Below, piece after piece: positions 25,708 through 35,410 of a stretch of 64,000 nucleotides of DNA. The translations under genes were made by a program, and so were the position numbers. Origin of the DNA: Nannocystis sp. RBIL2 (GTDB lineage: Bacteria > Myxococcota_A > Polyangia > Nannocystales > Nannocystaceae); contig NZ_JAPNJW010000002.1 of NCBI RefSeq assembly GCF_026626745.1, positions 3,248,151-3,312,150 of the forward strand. The letters run 5' to 3'. The stretch's first letter is position 1; the number at the start of each line of letters is the position of its first letter. Below the pieces are notes generated by a model. It was not told the DNA's origin and made no database searches. It worked only from the letters and a program-made list of their open reading frames with translations.

Positions 25708-28700
25708 ATGGACCCGGAGCGCCCAGGCCCGCGCCCCGGCGCGCTGTCGGACCTCGAGGCGAAGCTGCTGGCGGCGAAGGTCGGCGGGCGGCTGTTCCAG
25801 CGGCCGGCCGAGCCGGTGCAGCTCGGCCGCTACCGCCTGCTCGGGCGGCTCGGCCAGGGCGGGATGAGCGTGGTGTTCCGCGCCCAGGACCCGCAGCTCC
25901 GCCGCGAGGTCGCGGTCAAGCTGCTGCACTCGCCGCGCGGCCAGCCCGACCCCGAGCAGCTGGCCCGCCTGCGCCGCGAGGCCCAGGCGCTGGGCCGCCT
26001 GTCGCACCCCAACGTGGTCCAAGTGTTCGAGATCGGCGAGGCCGACGGGCAGTCGTTCGTGGTGATGGAGTTCGTGCGCGGGACGACGCTGCGCGAGTGG
26101 CTGCGGGCCCGCCCGCGGGCGCTGGCGGAGGTCGTGGCGATGGTGTCGCAGGCCGGTCGCGGGCTGGCGGCCGCGCACGCGGCGGGCATCATCCACCGCG
26201 ACCTCAAGCCGGAGAACGTGCTGGTCGGCGAGGACGGGCGCGCCCGCGTGGTCGACTTCGGGCTGGCGCGCGCCAACCCGGGCGCGGCGGACACGTCGAC
26301 GGGCAGCCTCGACGCGCCGCTGACGAAGTCGGGCACGGTGCTGGGGACGCCGGCGTTCATGGCCCCCGAGCAGCTGCGCGACCCGGGCCGCGCCGACGCT
26401 CGCTCCGACCAGTTCAGCTTCTGCGTGATGGCCTACGAGGCGCTGCTCGGCGAGCGCCCGTTCGAGGACCTGGCCGCGGTGGCCGCGGGCCGGCTGCGCC
26501 CGCCCCCGCCCGGGACGCCGGTGCCGACCCGGCTGCGCGAGGCGCTGCTCCGCGGGCTGCGGACCGACCCGGCCGAGCGCTGGCCGACGATGGACGCGCT
26601 GCTGGCCGCGCTGACGGCCGCGGACGGCGAGGCGAAGGCCGGGCCCCGCCGACGCCGCTGGCTGATCGGGGCCGGGGCGCTGGCGCTCGTGGTGGCGGCC
26701 GTGCTGGCGGGGCGGGCCTGGTCGGCCGACCGCGAGGCGCGGGCGATCGAGGCGCAGGCGACCGCGCTCGAGCAGCGGTTGGCCCGACTGCTGGCCGCCG
26801 GAGAGGTCGCGGCGGCCGACGCCCTGCTGGCGGACGTGAGCGAGGCGCAGGCCGGCCGGGCCTGGGCGAGCTGGGCCCGGCTGCTCGAGCAGGCTCCGGG
26901 GCGGTCGACCGGGGCGGCGTGGGCCCACGCGTACGTGTTCGCGGGCTCCCACGCGCAGGCGCGCCGTGCGGCGCTGCTCGGGCTGGCCCGCGCGGCCGTG
27001 GCGAGCCGCGACGCGGGGCGCTCGCGCGCGTCAGGGCCGGGGCGCGTGCGCGCGGACGCGCATCCCGGCGCATCGGAGCCGACGCCCACGCGCGCCGACG
27101 CGCCTCCCGACGCCTCGGAGCCGGCCACCACGCGCGCCGACGCGCATCCCGGCGCCCAGGAGCCGGCGCCCAGGCGCGCGGACGCGCTTCCCGGCGCATC
27201 AGGACCTGCGCTCGCGCGCGCCCACGCGCCTCCCGGCGGCAATGAACCGACGCCCACGCGCCTCCCGGCGGCGACTCGGCTGGCCGGCGCGCTCTCTGGC
27301 TCCGACCCGACCCCGCCGCGCGCCGACAGCCGTATCGACCCGGCCGGGGTGCTGGCGCTGATCACCGCCGAAGCGCCCGAGCTGCTCTCCACCCCCGAGC
27401 TGGCGCCGCTGCACGCCGCGACGCGGGCCGCGGGGGCTCCCGCGCTTCCGGCGGGCCCGCGACCCGACCTCGAGGAGCTCGCACGACAGCTCGGCGACGC
27501 CGCGGCGCCGCCCGAGGTCATCGCCCTCGCGCGGGCGGGGCTGCTCGACCTGGCGGCGGCGACCCTGCTGACCCTCGCGGGCCGGGCGGAGGCGCCGACG
27601 CGGGCGCGCTGGCAGCTCGCGGCGGCGACGCTCGTCGCGGCCGCCGGCGACGGGCCCCGGGCGCTGGCGCTGGCGACCGCCGCGGCGCAGGAGCCGACGG
27701 TCCGCGCGGCTGCGCTGGGCCAGCAGGTCGCGCTGCTCTCGCGCGACGGCCACATCGAGGCGGCCGCGGCGGCCCTGGCGGCCCGCCTGGCCGAGACGAG
27801 CCTCGACGACGCGGCCCGGCGCGAGACCGAGGCGCTGCGCGACCGCCTGGCGGCGATGCTGGGCGCCCGCTCGCGCCTGCCGCTGCGCTTCGGCGAGACG
27901 GACGCGTGGATCGACGTCGACCCGGCAGCGCTGCGCGGCGACCCCGTCGATCACGCGCTGGACGTCGCCGGCGACACCGGCCTGCTCGCGGCCTGGTCGC
28001 TCGAGCTGCGCGCCGATCGCCTGCTCGTGGAAGTGGACCTCACGGCGTCGTCGCTGACGCCCGGGGCCGCGTTCGCGGTCGCGGTGACCGGCGCCGAGGC
28101 CGAGGCCCAGGTGGGCCTGCGCGTCGTGACGGGCGAGGACGAGGCGCCGGAGCTCGCGCTGACCTGCGGCGCCGCGCCCCGCACCGACGACGCCAGCGCC
28201 GCGCCCTCCACCGACGCCAGCGCTCCCCCTCGCCGTGGCGCAGCAACGCCCACCGACGCCGGCGCTGCCCCTCCCACCGACGCCGGCGCTCCTCCTCGCC
28301 GCGGCACTGCAGCGCCCACCGACGCCAGCGCTGCCCCTTTCGGCGTCCACGACACGCGCCTCGGCCCCGCGCCCGCCGACCCTTCCTCCGTCCCGCGGAC
28401 CCTGCAGCTCGACCTCGACCTCGCCGCCGGAACCGCCACCTGTCGCGTCCGCGACGCGCAGCGAGCCACCCACGACATCGTCGCGCTGCCGGGTGCCTGG
28501 CGCGCGGGCCCGGCGTCGCTCGAGCTGCGGGGCTCCGCGGCGCCGGCAGTGCCCATGCAGGTGCGCCTCCGCGGCGTCGAGCTGCTCGGCGCCACGCTGG
28601 GCGTCCATAAACCGGCCTCGCCGCTCCCGCGGGCCGCGGCGCTGCTGGTCGACGGCGATCCGCTCGCGGCGATCGACCTGCTCGCGGACGTCGCCGCTTC

Positions 28701-29175
28701 GCGCGCCCGGCTGTGGCAGGCGCTCGCGGCGATCCGGCTGCACCGCGGGCGCGACGTCGCGGCCCTGCTGGAGCGCGCCCTCGCCGACGAGCCGGCCCTC
28801 GAGCTCGAGCTGCAGCGATGGCTGCGGAGCGACCCCGACGGCCTCGCCCCGGCCCTGCGGCACGCGCTGGGCGAGGCGCGCTACCTCCAGCTATTCGCGC
28901 GCGCGTGGAGCCACGAGACAGGCGCCTCGCGCCTCTCGCCCGCGATCGTGCGTCGGCTTCTCGCCGAGCTCGGCGGCCTCGACGAGCGCTGCGCCGGCGC
29001 TGGCGCGTGCGCCGAGCTGCACCGCGCGCACGGCCGGGCGCTGGCCCAGATCGGCGAAGCGACGCGGGCGCGGCGGGCCTTCGAGGCCGCGCTCGCGGTC
29101 GCGCCGGCCGACGCCTCGGGCCGCGCGCTCGCCAGCCAGCTCGTCCTCGATCTCGCGCTGGTCAAGGCGCCATGA
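25708..29175 (+). CDS. large Ser/Thr protein kinase with Ala/Pro repeats and C-terminal TPR-like region
   Basis: A 1155-residue kinase. The kinase domain is at about residues 38-305: glycine loop [15 protein letters not shown] lysine, [14 protein letters not shown], and APEQLRD. A membrane segment follows (about 320-340, [20 protein letters not shown]). The external part holds five 14-residue repeats, a helical region, a beta-rich domain starting about [16 protein letters not shown], a second Ala/Pro/Thr stretch (about 830-880) inserted in it, and a TPR-like C-terminus. All catalytic residues are present. It is likely the sensor partner of the sigma factor. Confidence 0.87.
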   Translation: MDPERPGPRPGALSDLEAKLLAAKVGGRLFQRPAEPVQLGRYRLLGRLGQGGMSVVFRAQDPQLRREVAVKLLHSPRGQPDPEQLARLRREAQALGRLSHPNVVQVFEIGEADGQSFVVMEFVRGTTLREWLRARPRALAEVVAMVSQAGRGLAAAHAAGIIHRDLKPENVLVGEDGRARVVDFGLARANPGAADTSTGSLDAPLTKSGTVLGTPAFMAPEQLRDPGRADARSDQFSFCVMAYEALLGERPFEDLAAVAAGRLRPPPPGTPVPTRLREALLRGLRTDPAERWPTMDALLAALTAADGEAKAGPRRRRWLIGAGALALVVAAVLAGRAWSADREARAIEAQATALEQRLARLLAAGEVAAADALLADVSEAQAGRAWASWARLLEQAPGRSTGAAWAHAYVFAGSHAQARRAALLGLARAAVASRDAGRSRASGPGRVRADAHPGASEPTPTRADAPPDASEPATTRADAHPGAQEPAPRRADALPGASGPALARAHAPPGGNEPTPTRLPAATRLAGALSGSDPTPPRADSRIDPAGVLALITAEAPELLSTPELAPLHAATRAAGAPALPAGPRPDLEELARQLGDAAAPPEVIALARAGLLDLAAATLLTLAGRAEAPTRARWQLAAATLVAAAGDGPRALALATAAAQEPTVRAAALGQQVALLSRDGHIEAAAAALAARLAETSLDDAARRETEALRDRLAAMLGARSRLPLRFGETDAWIDVDPAALRGDPVDHALDVAGDTGLLAAWSLELRADRLLVEVDLTASSLTPGAAFAVAVTGAEAEAQVGLRVVTGEDEAPELALTCGAAPRTDDASAAPSTDASAPPRRGAATPTDAGAAPPTDAGAPPRRGTAAPTDASAAPFGVHDTRLGPAPADPSSVPRTLQLDLDLAAGTATCRVRDAQRATHDIVALPGAWRAGPASLELRGSAAPAVPMQVRLRGVELLGATLGVHKPASPLPRAAALLVDGDPLAAIDLLADVAASRARLWQALAAIRLHRGRDVAALLERALADEPALELELQRWLRSDPDGLAPALRHALGEARYLQLFARAWSHETGASRLSPAIVRRLLAELGGLDERCAGAGACAELHRAHGRALAQIGEATRARRAFEAALAVAPADASGRALASQLVLDLALVKAP
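27052..27261 (+). repeat. five tandem 42-bp repeats inside the kinase gene
   Basis: Five copies of a 14-residue unit like [14 protein letters not shown] lie just after the membrane-proximal helices of the kinase, each 42 bases. They form a disordered Ala/Pro-rich spacer, and copy number may vary between strains. Confidence 0.7.
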
Positions 29176-29189
29176 CCCGGCGTGAGGCA

Positions 29190-29480
29190 GCCGTCGCGCG
29201 CGGCCGCGAGGTCGTCGCCGCGAGCCCTCGGCGCGGCTCCGGCCGGTGCGCGACGCCGATGTCCTCGTCGCGGGCCCTCGCGCGGCTCCGGCCGGTGCGC
29301 GACGCCGATGTCCTCGCCGCGGGCCCTCGCGCGGCTCCAATCGAGCGCGACGCGGATGCCGTCCCCGCGGGCCCTCGGCGTGGGCTCCAGCCGGGGCGCG
29401 ACGCAGATGCCGTCGCCTCGGCGCGGCCCCAGCCGGGGCACGACACCGATGTCGGGCTCTCGCCGCGGGCTCCAGCCGAT
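29190..29480. repeat. imperfect tandem repeats of about 49 bp
   Basis: The word GGCTCC recurs at 29235, 29284, 29333 and 29383, giving a period of 49-50 bases, then about 42. The unit is GGCTCCGGCCGGTGCGCGACGCCGATG plus a Gly/Arg-rich remainder. It lies between the large kinase and the lipoprotein at 29542. Open frames across it are low-complexity and are not called as genes. Confidence 0.7.
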
Positions 29481-29541
29481 GTGGCGACGCGTCGCCCGCA
29501 GTTGACGGACCTGCACCCGCATGCTGTGCTTCCCACCGGCG

Positions 29542-30483
29542 ATGCGCAGGACATCCTTATTATTAGGTCTTTGCGGCGGAGCGCTGCTGAGCGGCTGCGG
29601 TGACGACGGCAGCGGCGTCACGACCGGCGGGCAGATGATGTACACCACCCACGGCAGCGTCAGCGACGGCCTCAGCCCGGTGGGCGATGTCATCGCCGCT
29701 CCGGGCGACGGCGTGTTCGGCGTGCAGAGCGGCGGGGGGGTCGGCCAGATCCGCGACGGCTGGACCGTCGAGTACCAGAAGATCCTCGTCTCGCTCGGCA
29801 CCGTCACCTTCACCACCGCCGCCCAGGACGACATCGAGGTCGCCGCCGACTTCGTCATCGACCTGCAGAGCCTGCCGGTCGGCGGCACCCTGCTCGAGCG
29901 CACCGATGTCCGCGAGCGCGCCCGCAAGGTCGCCTTCACCCTGCCGCAAGCGAGCTCGGGCCGGACCCGGCCGCTGGCGCCGTACACCCTCGAGCAGGAC
30001 GCGAAGCTGATGGTCGACGGCGGCTACGCGATCTACGTCGAGGGCACGATCGAGAAGGCCACCGGCATGTCGTGCAGGCCCGACGTCCCCTCCGACTGCG
30101 TGCCGGCCCCGCTGATCCGGTTCCGCTGGGGCCTGCCGCACGGCGTGGCCTACGACGATTGCGAATGGATCGACTCGACGGTCGCCAATCCGAGCGTGAC
30201 TTTGACGTTCCCCGCGATCGACTGGCTGCACACCGCCGTCGGCGCCGACAGCCCGACCTTGCGCGCCCAGTGGATCGCCGACGCCGACCTCGACCGCGAC
30301 GGCGAGACCACCCTCGACGAGCTGCAGGCGATCGACGCGGCCACCCTGCTGACGCGCCGCCGCGGCTACGACCTGTCCGGCGCCATCGACCCGATCGCCA
30401 CCGTCTACGACTTCTTGCGCGAGCAGACGCGCGCCCTCGGCCTGCGCAGCTGGGGTCGGTGCGGCTCGGCCAGCAACCTCTGA
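29542..30483 (+). CDS. lipoprotein with EF-hand-like loop, unknown function
   Basis: A 313-residue lipoprotein with signal peptide and lipobox LLSGC (MRRTSLLLGLCGGALLSGC). The body is beta-rich (WTVEYQKILVSLGTVTF, YAIYVEGTIEKA) with two Cys in CRPDVPSDC. Near the C-terminus, DADLDRDGETTLDEL fits an EF-hand calcium loop. ATG 29542 is preferred to 29521 because the signal peptide begins there. No family is recognised. Confidence 0.72.
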   Translation: MRRTSLLLGLCGGALLSGCGDDGSGVTTGGQMMYTTHGSVSDGLSPVGDVIAAPGDGVFGVQSGGGVGQIRDGWTVEYQKILVSLGTVTFTTAAQDDIEVAADFVIDLQSLPVGGTLLERTDVRERARKVAFTLPQASSGRTRPLAPYTLEQDAKLMVDGGYAIYVEGTIEKATGMSCRPDVPSDCVPAPLIRFRWGLPHGVAYDDCEWIDSTVANPSVTLTFPAIDWLHTAVGADSPTLRAQWIADADLDRDGETTLDELQAIDAATLLTRRRGYDLSGAIDPIATVYDFLREQTRALGLRSWGRCGSASNL

Positions 30484-30486
30484 GCC

Positions 30487-31200
30487 TCAGCGCGCCTCGC
30501 GGCCCGGCACGAACAGCGCGAGCGCGCCGGCCAGCGCGTCGACCGTGGCGAAACGCTCGTGGCGGTCCTTCTGCAGGCAGCGCAGGACGATCTGTTCCAG
30601 GCCGGGCGGCAAGTCGGGCCGCCACTGCGACAGCCGCGGCGGCTGGGCGGTCAGCACCTGGGCGCAGACCTCGGTCATCGACTCGGCCTCGAAGGGCCGG
30701 ATGCCCGAGAGCATCTCGAAGAGGATGACCCCGAGCGACCACACGTCGCTGCGGACGTCCGTCGTCGTCGCCTCCACCAATTGCTCGGGCGACATGTAAT
30801 GCGGCGAGCCGGCAGTATCGAGCCCGGACGCCGCGTCCTTCGGCGCCGCCTCGTCCGGCTGCCACGGCCTCGCCACCCCGAAGTCGAGGACCTTGACGAT
30901 CGGCGGGCCGGCCTCGCTGCGCGCCAGGAACAGGTTCGACGGCTTCAGATCGAGGTGGAGGATCCCCGCCGCGTGGACCTGCGCCACCCCGAGGCACGCC
31001 TGGTGCAGCAAGTCCGCCGCCTCGCCCGCCGGCAGGCTCCCGCGCCGCTCCAGCAGGGTGTCGAGGTCCGTCCCGAGGAGGCGCTCCATGACGATGAAGG
31101 GCGCCCCGTTGCCGAGGTTGCCGGCGTCGAGGATCTGCGTGACGTGATCGCCGTGGACGCGCATCAGCACGCGGGCCTCGCGGACGAATTTCTCGAGCAT
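30487..31200 (-). CDS. truncated Ser/Thr protein kinase lacking the glycine loop
   Basis: A 237-residue kinase remnant. The C-lobe is complete: ILHLDLKPSN (HRD changed to HLD), VLDFGVA, MSPEQL, DVWSLGVILFEML. The reading frame upstream of ATG 31200 still encodes GSKFLLPDARFEAD, which resembles the start of the VAxK strand. A TGA then closes the frame at about 31245, so the glycine loop is missing. The break lies close to the palindrome cluster at 31269-31458. It is either a decayed gene or a pseudokinase that starts late. Confidence 0.65.
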   Translation of the reverse strand: MLEKFVREARVLMRVHGDHVTQILDAGNLGNGAPFIVMERLLGTDLDTLLERRGSLPAGEAADLLHQACLGVAQVHAAGILHLDLKPSNLFLARSEAGPPIVKVLDFGVARPWQPDEAAPKDAASGLDTAGSPHYMSPEQLVEATTTDVRSDVWSLGVILFEMLSGIRPFEAESMTEVCAQVLTAQPPRLSQWRPDLPPGLEQIVLRCLQKDRHERFATVDALAGALALFVPGREAR

Positions 31201-31268
31201 GTCGGCCTCGAAGCGGGCGTCGGGCAGCAGGAATTTCGAGCCCGATCACCGCCGGCCCTGGCGTGACC

Positions 31269-31458
31269 TGTCCGAAAGAACATCCATGCTGGCGCCCCGC
31301 CCGCCACGAGCGCCTCCGCGCTTGCCGGGCCTCACGATACCTGTCCGAAAAGACATTCGCTACCGGGCCGCCCCGCGGCCTGCCAGCGCCGCAGCCCGAC
31401 CGCCCTCAGCGTCTCCGCGAGCGAACCGGAGCCGAGACGATACCTGTCCGAAGGGACA
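31269..31458. repeat. three TGTCC-GAAN-N-GACA hairpin-like palindromes
   Basis: TGTCCGAAAGAACA (31269-31282), TGTCCGAAAAGACA (31342-31355) and TGTCCGAAGGGACA (31445-31458). The last two share the flank GATACC before the palindrome. As RNA, the loops would read GAAA or GAAG around a 4-5 base stem. They lie between two divergently ended kinase genes, and no gene is supported from 31201 to 31505. Confidence 0.7.
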
Positions 31459-31505
31459 TCGCACCCGTCCGCCGGCAAGCGCCTCGGCGACTGCTCCCCG
31501 CCCTG

Positions 31506-34500
31506 CTAGCGCTGCAGCCAGGCCTCGACCATGCCCAACTCCTCCGCGAACGCCGAGCCTTCCTCGCGCAGCGTCGCGGCTGCCTGTTCAGCCAGGTCAC
31601 GGCTGCGCGGCGGGTCGCTGGTGGCCAGGGCGCGGGCCAGGCGGAAGCGGGCCTCTGCGAGCTGGTGCCTGGCGATCCCGCCCTTGCTGCGGATCTGCAC
31701 CGCCCGCTCGAGCAGCGGCGCCGCCGCCTCGGGTCGCTCGCGGGCCAGCTCGAGCTCGCCGAGGGCGACCAGCACCTCCGCGACCTCCGGTGTGTCGCGG
31801 CCGAGGCTCTCGCGGATCGCCAGCGCCTCGGTCAGGCTCGCCTCGGCCTCGGTGCGGGCGCCGCGGGCCAGGTGGGCCTCGCCGAGGCGCAGCAGCGACG
31901 TCGCGGTCGCCGGGTGCTTGCGCCCGCGGGCCCGCGCCGAGATCGCCAGCGCTCGCTCCAGCGTCGCCACCGCGGCCGCCGGGTCGCTGCGGCGCTGCAG
32001 CATGCCCAGAGTGTTGAGCAGCGGCGCCAGGTCGGGGTGACTCGCTCCGAGCGCCTTCTCGGCCATCGCCGCCGCCTCGCTCGCCTGCGCCAGCGCCTGC
32101 TCGCGCTCGCCGCGGGCCGCCGACACCAGCGCCAGGTTGCGCAGCGAGCTGGCGATGTCGGGGTGACCGGCAGGCAGCATGCGCTGCTGGATCGCCAGCG
32201 CCCGCTCGTGCAGCGCCTGCGCCTCCGCGTAGCTGCCGATCCGGTAGTTCAGGGTGCCCAGGCTGTCGAGGATCGCCACCACCTCGGGGTGCGACTCGTC
32301 GAGCTTGCGCTCGCGGATCTTCAGCACCCGCTGCAGCAGCTCGCGGGCCTTCAAACGGTCGCCCTCGAGCAGGGCGAGCAGCCCGAGGTTCTGCAGCGTC
32401 ACCGCGACGTCGAGGTCGTTCGGCCCGAGCCGGGCCTCGCGGATCGCCAGCGCCCGCGTCAACAGGGCCCGGGCCTCGGCGTAGCGGCCGCGCACGTGCT
32501 GCAGGCGGCCGAGGTTGTTGAGCGCAGTCCCGACCTCGAGGTCGTCGGGGCCGAGCGCGTGCTCGGCGACCGCCACCGCCTCCTCGAGCAGCGGCAGCGC
32601 CGCGTCGTAGTTGCCGCGCTGCTGCTCGAGCAGGCCGAGGTTGTTGGCCGAGACTCCGACCGCAGGGTGGTCGGCGCCGAGGGCCTCGCGGCGGATCGCC
32701 AGCGCCCGCGTCTGCGCCGCCAGGGCCGCGTCGAGCGACTCGCGGGTGCGGTGGATCCCGCCGATCACGTCGAGCGCCACCGCCACCGTCGGGTGATCGG
32801 GCCCCAGCAGCTCCTCGCGGATCGCCAGCGCCTGCTCCATCTCCTTCAGCGCCAGCTCGTACTCGCCGCGCGACGCGTGCACCAGCGCCTCGTTCTGGGC
32901 CAGGCTCGCGCCCAACAGCCCGCGCGTCTCGCCGAGCCGCTGGACGATCACCTTGGCCGGCAGGGCCCACTGCAGCGCCTCGGCCGCGCGGCTGCGGTCG
33001 CGGCCGATCGTGCCGACCAGCTGGATCGCCGCGCCGGCCGCCACCTCGTCGGCGCGCAGCGCCTCCGCCTCGACGTAGACCTGACGCAGCGCCTCCTCCG
33101 CGCGGTCGAACGCGTCGCCGCACTCGGACAGGTCGGCCACCAGGTCGCGCGCCGCCACCACCAGCGGCGCGTGCGGCAGCGCCTCGGCCGCGGCCAGCAT
33201 CGCCTCGGCCTGCGGCAGCCCGCTGCAATCACCGGCCGCCAGGCGCCCGCGGGCCTGCTGCAGCTCGCGGCGCAGCGCGTGGACCCGCTCGCGCGTGGCC
33301 GCGTCGTCCGGCGGCGCCGGCATGCGCTCGAGGTAGCTCTTCTCGGCGCACGGCTCCAGCTGCGCCAGCCCGGCCACCGCCGGCACCAGGCGCTGCACGT
33401 TCCCGACCGAGTCGGCGGTGAACACCTCGAGCAGCGCCGCCAGCGTCTCGCGCTGCTCGTCGAGGCACGCCACGGCCTGGCGGTACAGCGCCGGCGAGCG
33501 CGTGCCGTCGACCTCGGCCTCCGTGCACACCTGCGAGCGCAGCTCCGACCACGACCCGGCCCAGCGATCGATCCGCGGCAGCGCCTTCTGGTACGACGAC
33601 TCGGCGAACGGCGCCCCCGTGGCCAGCAGCGCCGTGTGCAGGGCCGCCTGGGCCCGCTCGTTCCAGACCGCCTCGATCTGCCGGCCCGCCGCCGCGCAAC
33701 CGGCCACGCTGCGGGCCCGCAGCCCGAACACCCCCAGGGTCAGCAGCACCGCCGCGAACAGCCCGAGCACCAGCGGCCGCCGCCGCTGGCGTGCAAGCCC
33801 CCGCTCCAGCTCGGCCAGCAGCGCGTCCATCGACTCGAACCGCCGCGACGGCGAGCGCTGAAGCCCGCGCTCCAGCACCTTGCCGAGCCACGCCGGCGCC
33901 CGCCGCTTACCCTCCGGCGCCCGCGCCAGCGGCCCCTCGGTGACCGCGAACATCAGCTCGTGCACCGACTCGCCGCGGAACGGCCGCTCCTGGTACAGCG
34001 CCTCCCACAGCGCCACGCACAGCGCGAACTGGTCGGTGCGCGCGTCGACCTCGTCGTCCTGCCACTGCTCGGGGGCCATGTACGCCGGCGTCCCCAGCCG
34101 CGTCCCCGCGCGCGTCAGCCGGACATCGGTCGCGCTGGCGCGCAGGTCGCCCGGCAGGCTCGGCTCGCGCGACAGCCCGCCGAGCCCGGCGCGTGCCAGG
34201 CCGAAGTCCATCACCCGCACGCGCCCGTCGCCGTCGACCATCACGTTGTCGGGCTTGAAGTCGCGGTGGACCAGGTCGACCCGGTGCGCGGCCGCCAGCC
34301 CGCGGGCCGCCGCCCCGAACACCTCGACGATCTCGCGCAGCGAGCGGGTCCGCTGGCGCAGCCACGACCGCAGCGTCACCCCGTCGACGAACTCCATGGC
34401 GATGAAGACCTCGGCCTCCTCGCCGTCGCCGACCACCCCGACGTCGTGGACCGCGACCACGTTGGGGTGGGCCAGCCGGGCCAGCGCCCGCGCCTCGCGG

Positions 34501-34829
34501 ATCATCCGCGCCGCCTCGCCGGGGCTGGCGTCGGAGCGCAGCAGCTTGAGCGCGACCTTGCGGTCGAGCTCGGGGTCGTGCGCGGCGTAGACCGCCCCCA
34601 TCCCGCCGGTGCCGAGCAGCGACAGGACCACGTAGCGCCCGACCACGTTGCCGCGCGTCCGCGTCGGCCGGGCCGCCTCCTCGCCGGTGGCCCCGAGCCC
34701 GCCCGTCGCCGGCAGGGTCTCGGAGATCCCCAGCAGCGCGTCGCGCTCCTCCGACGGCCGCCCGCTGGGCGGCGACACCTGCAGCAGTGTTCGTTCGTCG
34801 TGGTCCACGGAGCGGCGGCCGATCGTCAT
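31506..34829 (-). CDS. Ser/Thr protein kinase with kinesin-light-chain-type TPRs
   Basis: A 1107-residue membrane kinase. The kinase domain starts about residue 60 (YVVLSLLGTGGMGAVYAAHD), with VALKLL, VHRDFKPDN, VMDFGLARA and APEQW. A membrane segment follows the domain (VLGLFAAVLLTLGVFGL). After a 400-residue helical region come about ten 42-residue TPRs of the kinesin-light-chain/FxSxx type (HPEVVAILDSLGTLNYRIGS, then YAEAQALHERALAI). ATG 34829 is chosen over 34973: the extra N-terminus is Arg/Ala-rich and lies across the intergenic palindrome. All catalytic residues are present. The TPR array is probably a protein-binding sensor. Confidence 0.87.
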   Translation of the reverse strand: MTIGRRSVDHDERTLLQVSPPSGRPSEERDALLGISETLPATGGLGATGEEAARPTRTRGNVVGRYVVLSLLGTGGMGAVYAAHDPELDRKVALKLLRSDASPGEAARMIREARALARLAHPNVVAVHDVGVVGDGEEAEVFIAMEFVDGVTLRSWLRQRTRSLREIVEVFGAAARGLAAAHRVDLVHRDFKPDNVMVDGDGRVRVMDFGLARAGLGGLSREPSLPGDLRASATDVRLTRAGTRLGTPAYMAPEQWQDDEVDARTDQFALCVALWEALYQERPFRGESVHELMFAVTEGPLARAPEGKRRAPAWLGKVLERGLQRSPSRRFESMDALLAELERGLARQRRRPLVLGLFAAVLLTLGVFGLRARSVAGCAAAGRQIEAVWNERAQAALHTALLATGAPFAESSYQKALPRIDRWAGSWSELRSQVCTEAEVDGTRSPALYRQAVACLDEQRETLAALLEVFTADSVGNVQRLVPAVAGLAQLEPCAEKSYLERMPAPPDDAATRERVHALRRELQQARGRLAAGDCSGLPQAEAMLAAAEALPHAPLVVAARDLVADLSECGDAFDRAEEALRQVYVEAEALRADEVAAGAAIQLVGTIGRDRSRAAEALQWALPAKVIVQRLGETRGLLGASLAQNEALVHASRGEYELALKEMEQALAIREELLGPDHPTVAVALDVIGGIHRTRESLDAALAAQTRALAIRREALGADHPAVGVSANNLGLLEQQRGNYDAALPLLEEAVAVAEHALGPDDLEVGTALNNLGRLQHVRGRYAEARALLTRALAIREARLGPNDLDVAVTLQNLGLLALLEGDRLKARELLQRVLKIRERKLDESHPEVVAILDSLGTLNYRIGSYAEAQALHERALAIQQRMLPAGHPDIASSLRNLALVSAARGEREQALAQASEAAAMAEKALGASHPDLAPLLNTLGMLQRRSDPAAAVATLERALAISARARGRKHPATATSLLRLGEAHLARGARTEAEASLTEALAIRESLGRDTPEVAEVLVALGELELARERPEAAAPLLERAVQIRSKGGIARHQLAEARFRLARALATSDPPRSRDLAEQAAATLREEGSAFAEELGMVEAWLQR

Positions 34830-35410
34830 GCGGACCTTAGCCCGGGTGGAGTACCCGCGGCCCGGGAAAAAATTGCCCGCCGGGTGCAAAAACTCCGAGG
34901 TGGCGGATCCGCCCACCCGCGGCGAGGACGCCCGCGCGGCAACGGCGGCACATCGATGTGCTCCTAAAAACATGTCCGCAGGGACATCTTATTCTTGCGG
35001 CGCAAGACGCCTGCTGCGTGCCGTCGGCCGCCAGCTGTCGACCGAGAATTTCATCCTCCGCCAGCACACCTGGCACACGGAGATGGTCCGCCGGCTCTTC
35101 CGGCTGAGCGAGAGCAGGATGGTGACCTCGTGAACGACCAGAAGAAAAAGCCGCCGCCACCGGTAACCTCGCCTCGCATCTGGCCCACCTCGCACAGCCC
35201 CTACACACGCCTATTCCGCGCCTCTGAGCCAAATCGGCCGAGGCTCGTGCGGACTGGGCAGCCGATAGTTATGGACCCGCGCGGTCACTGTCTCGTCGAA
35301 TAAAAATTCACTACGCGCGTTCGCCGTTGTAGCAACCCGGGGAGAGCGGAAGCGTCTCCAGCCCGCCCGGGAACGCACAGGAACAGCGCAAGGCGAGTCC
35401 GCCGAACGGC
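34830..35410. other. intergenic region, possible small overlapping ORFs
   Basis: This 580-base stretch is less GC-rich than its surroundings. It holds one TGTCC palindrome and two small overlapping plus-strand frames: 34972-35133 (53 codons from ATG) and 35130-35303 (57 codons from GTG, joined by a GTGA overlap). Neither has a recognisable domain, so they are not called as genes. Confidence 0.4.
34972..34987. repeat. TGTCC palindrome, single copy
   Basis: ATGTCCGCAGGGACAT, 6-base arms around a 4-base core, upstream of the TPR kinase. It is the same family as the clusters at 13.6-13.9 and 31.3-31.5 kb. Confidence 0.65.

Noticed and set aside
29182-29505. Small genes across the 49-bp repeat block
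   Set aside because: Low-complexity Arg/Gly/Ala/Pro in all frames; no start or domain.
31269-31505. N-terminal part of the kinase hidden upstream of 31200
   Set aside because: The in-frame TGA at about 31245 and unrelated sequence beyond show no glycine loop in any frame.
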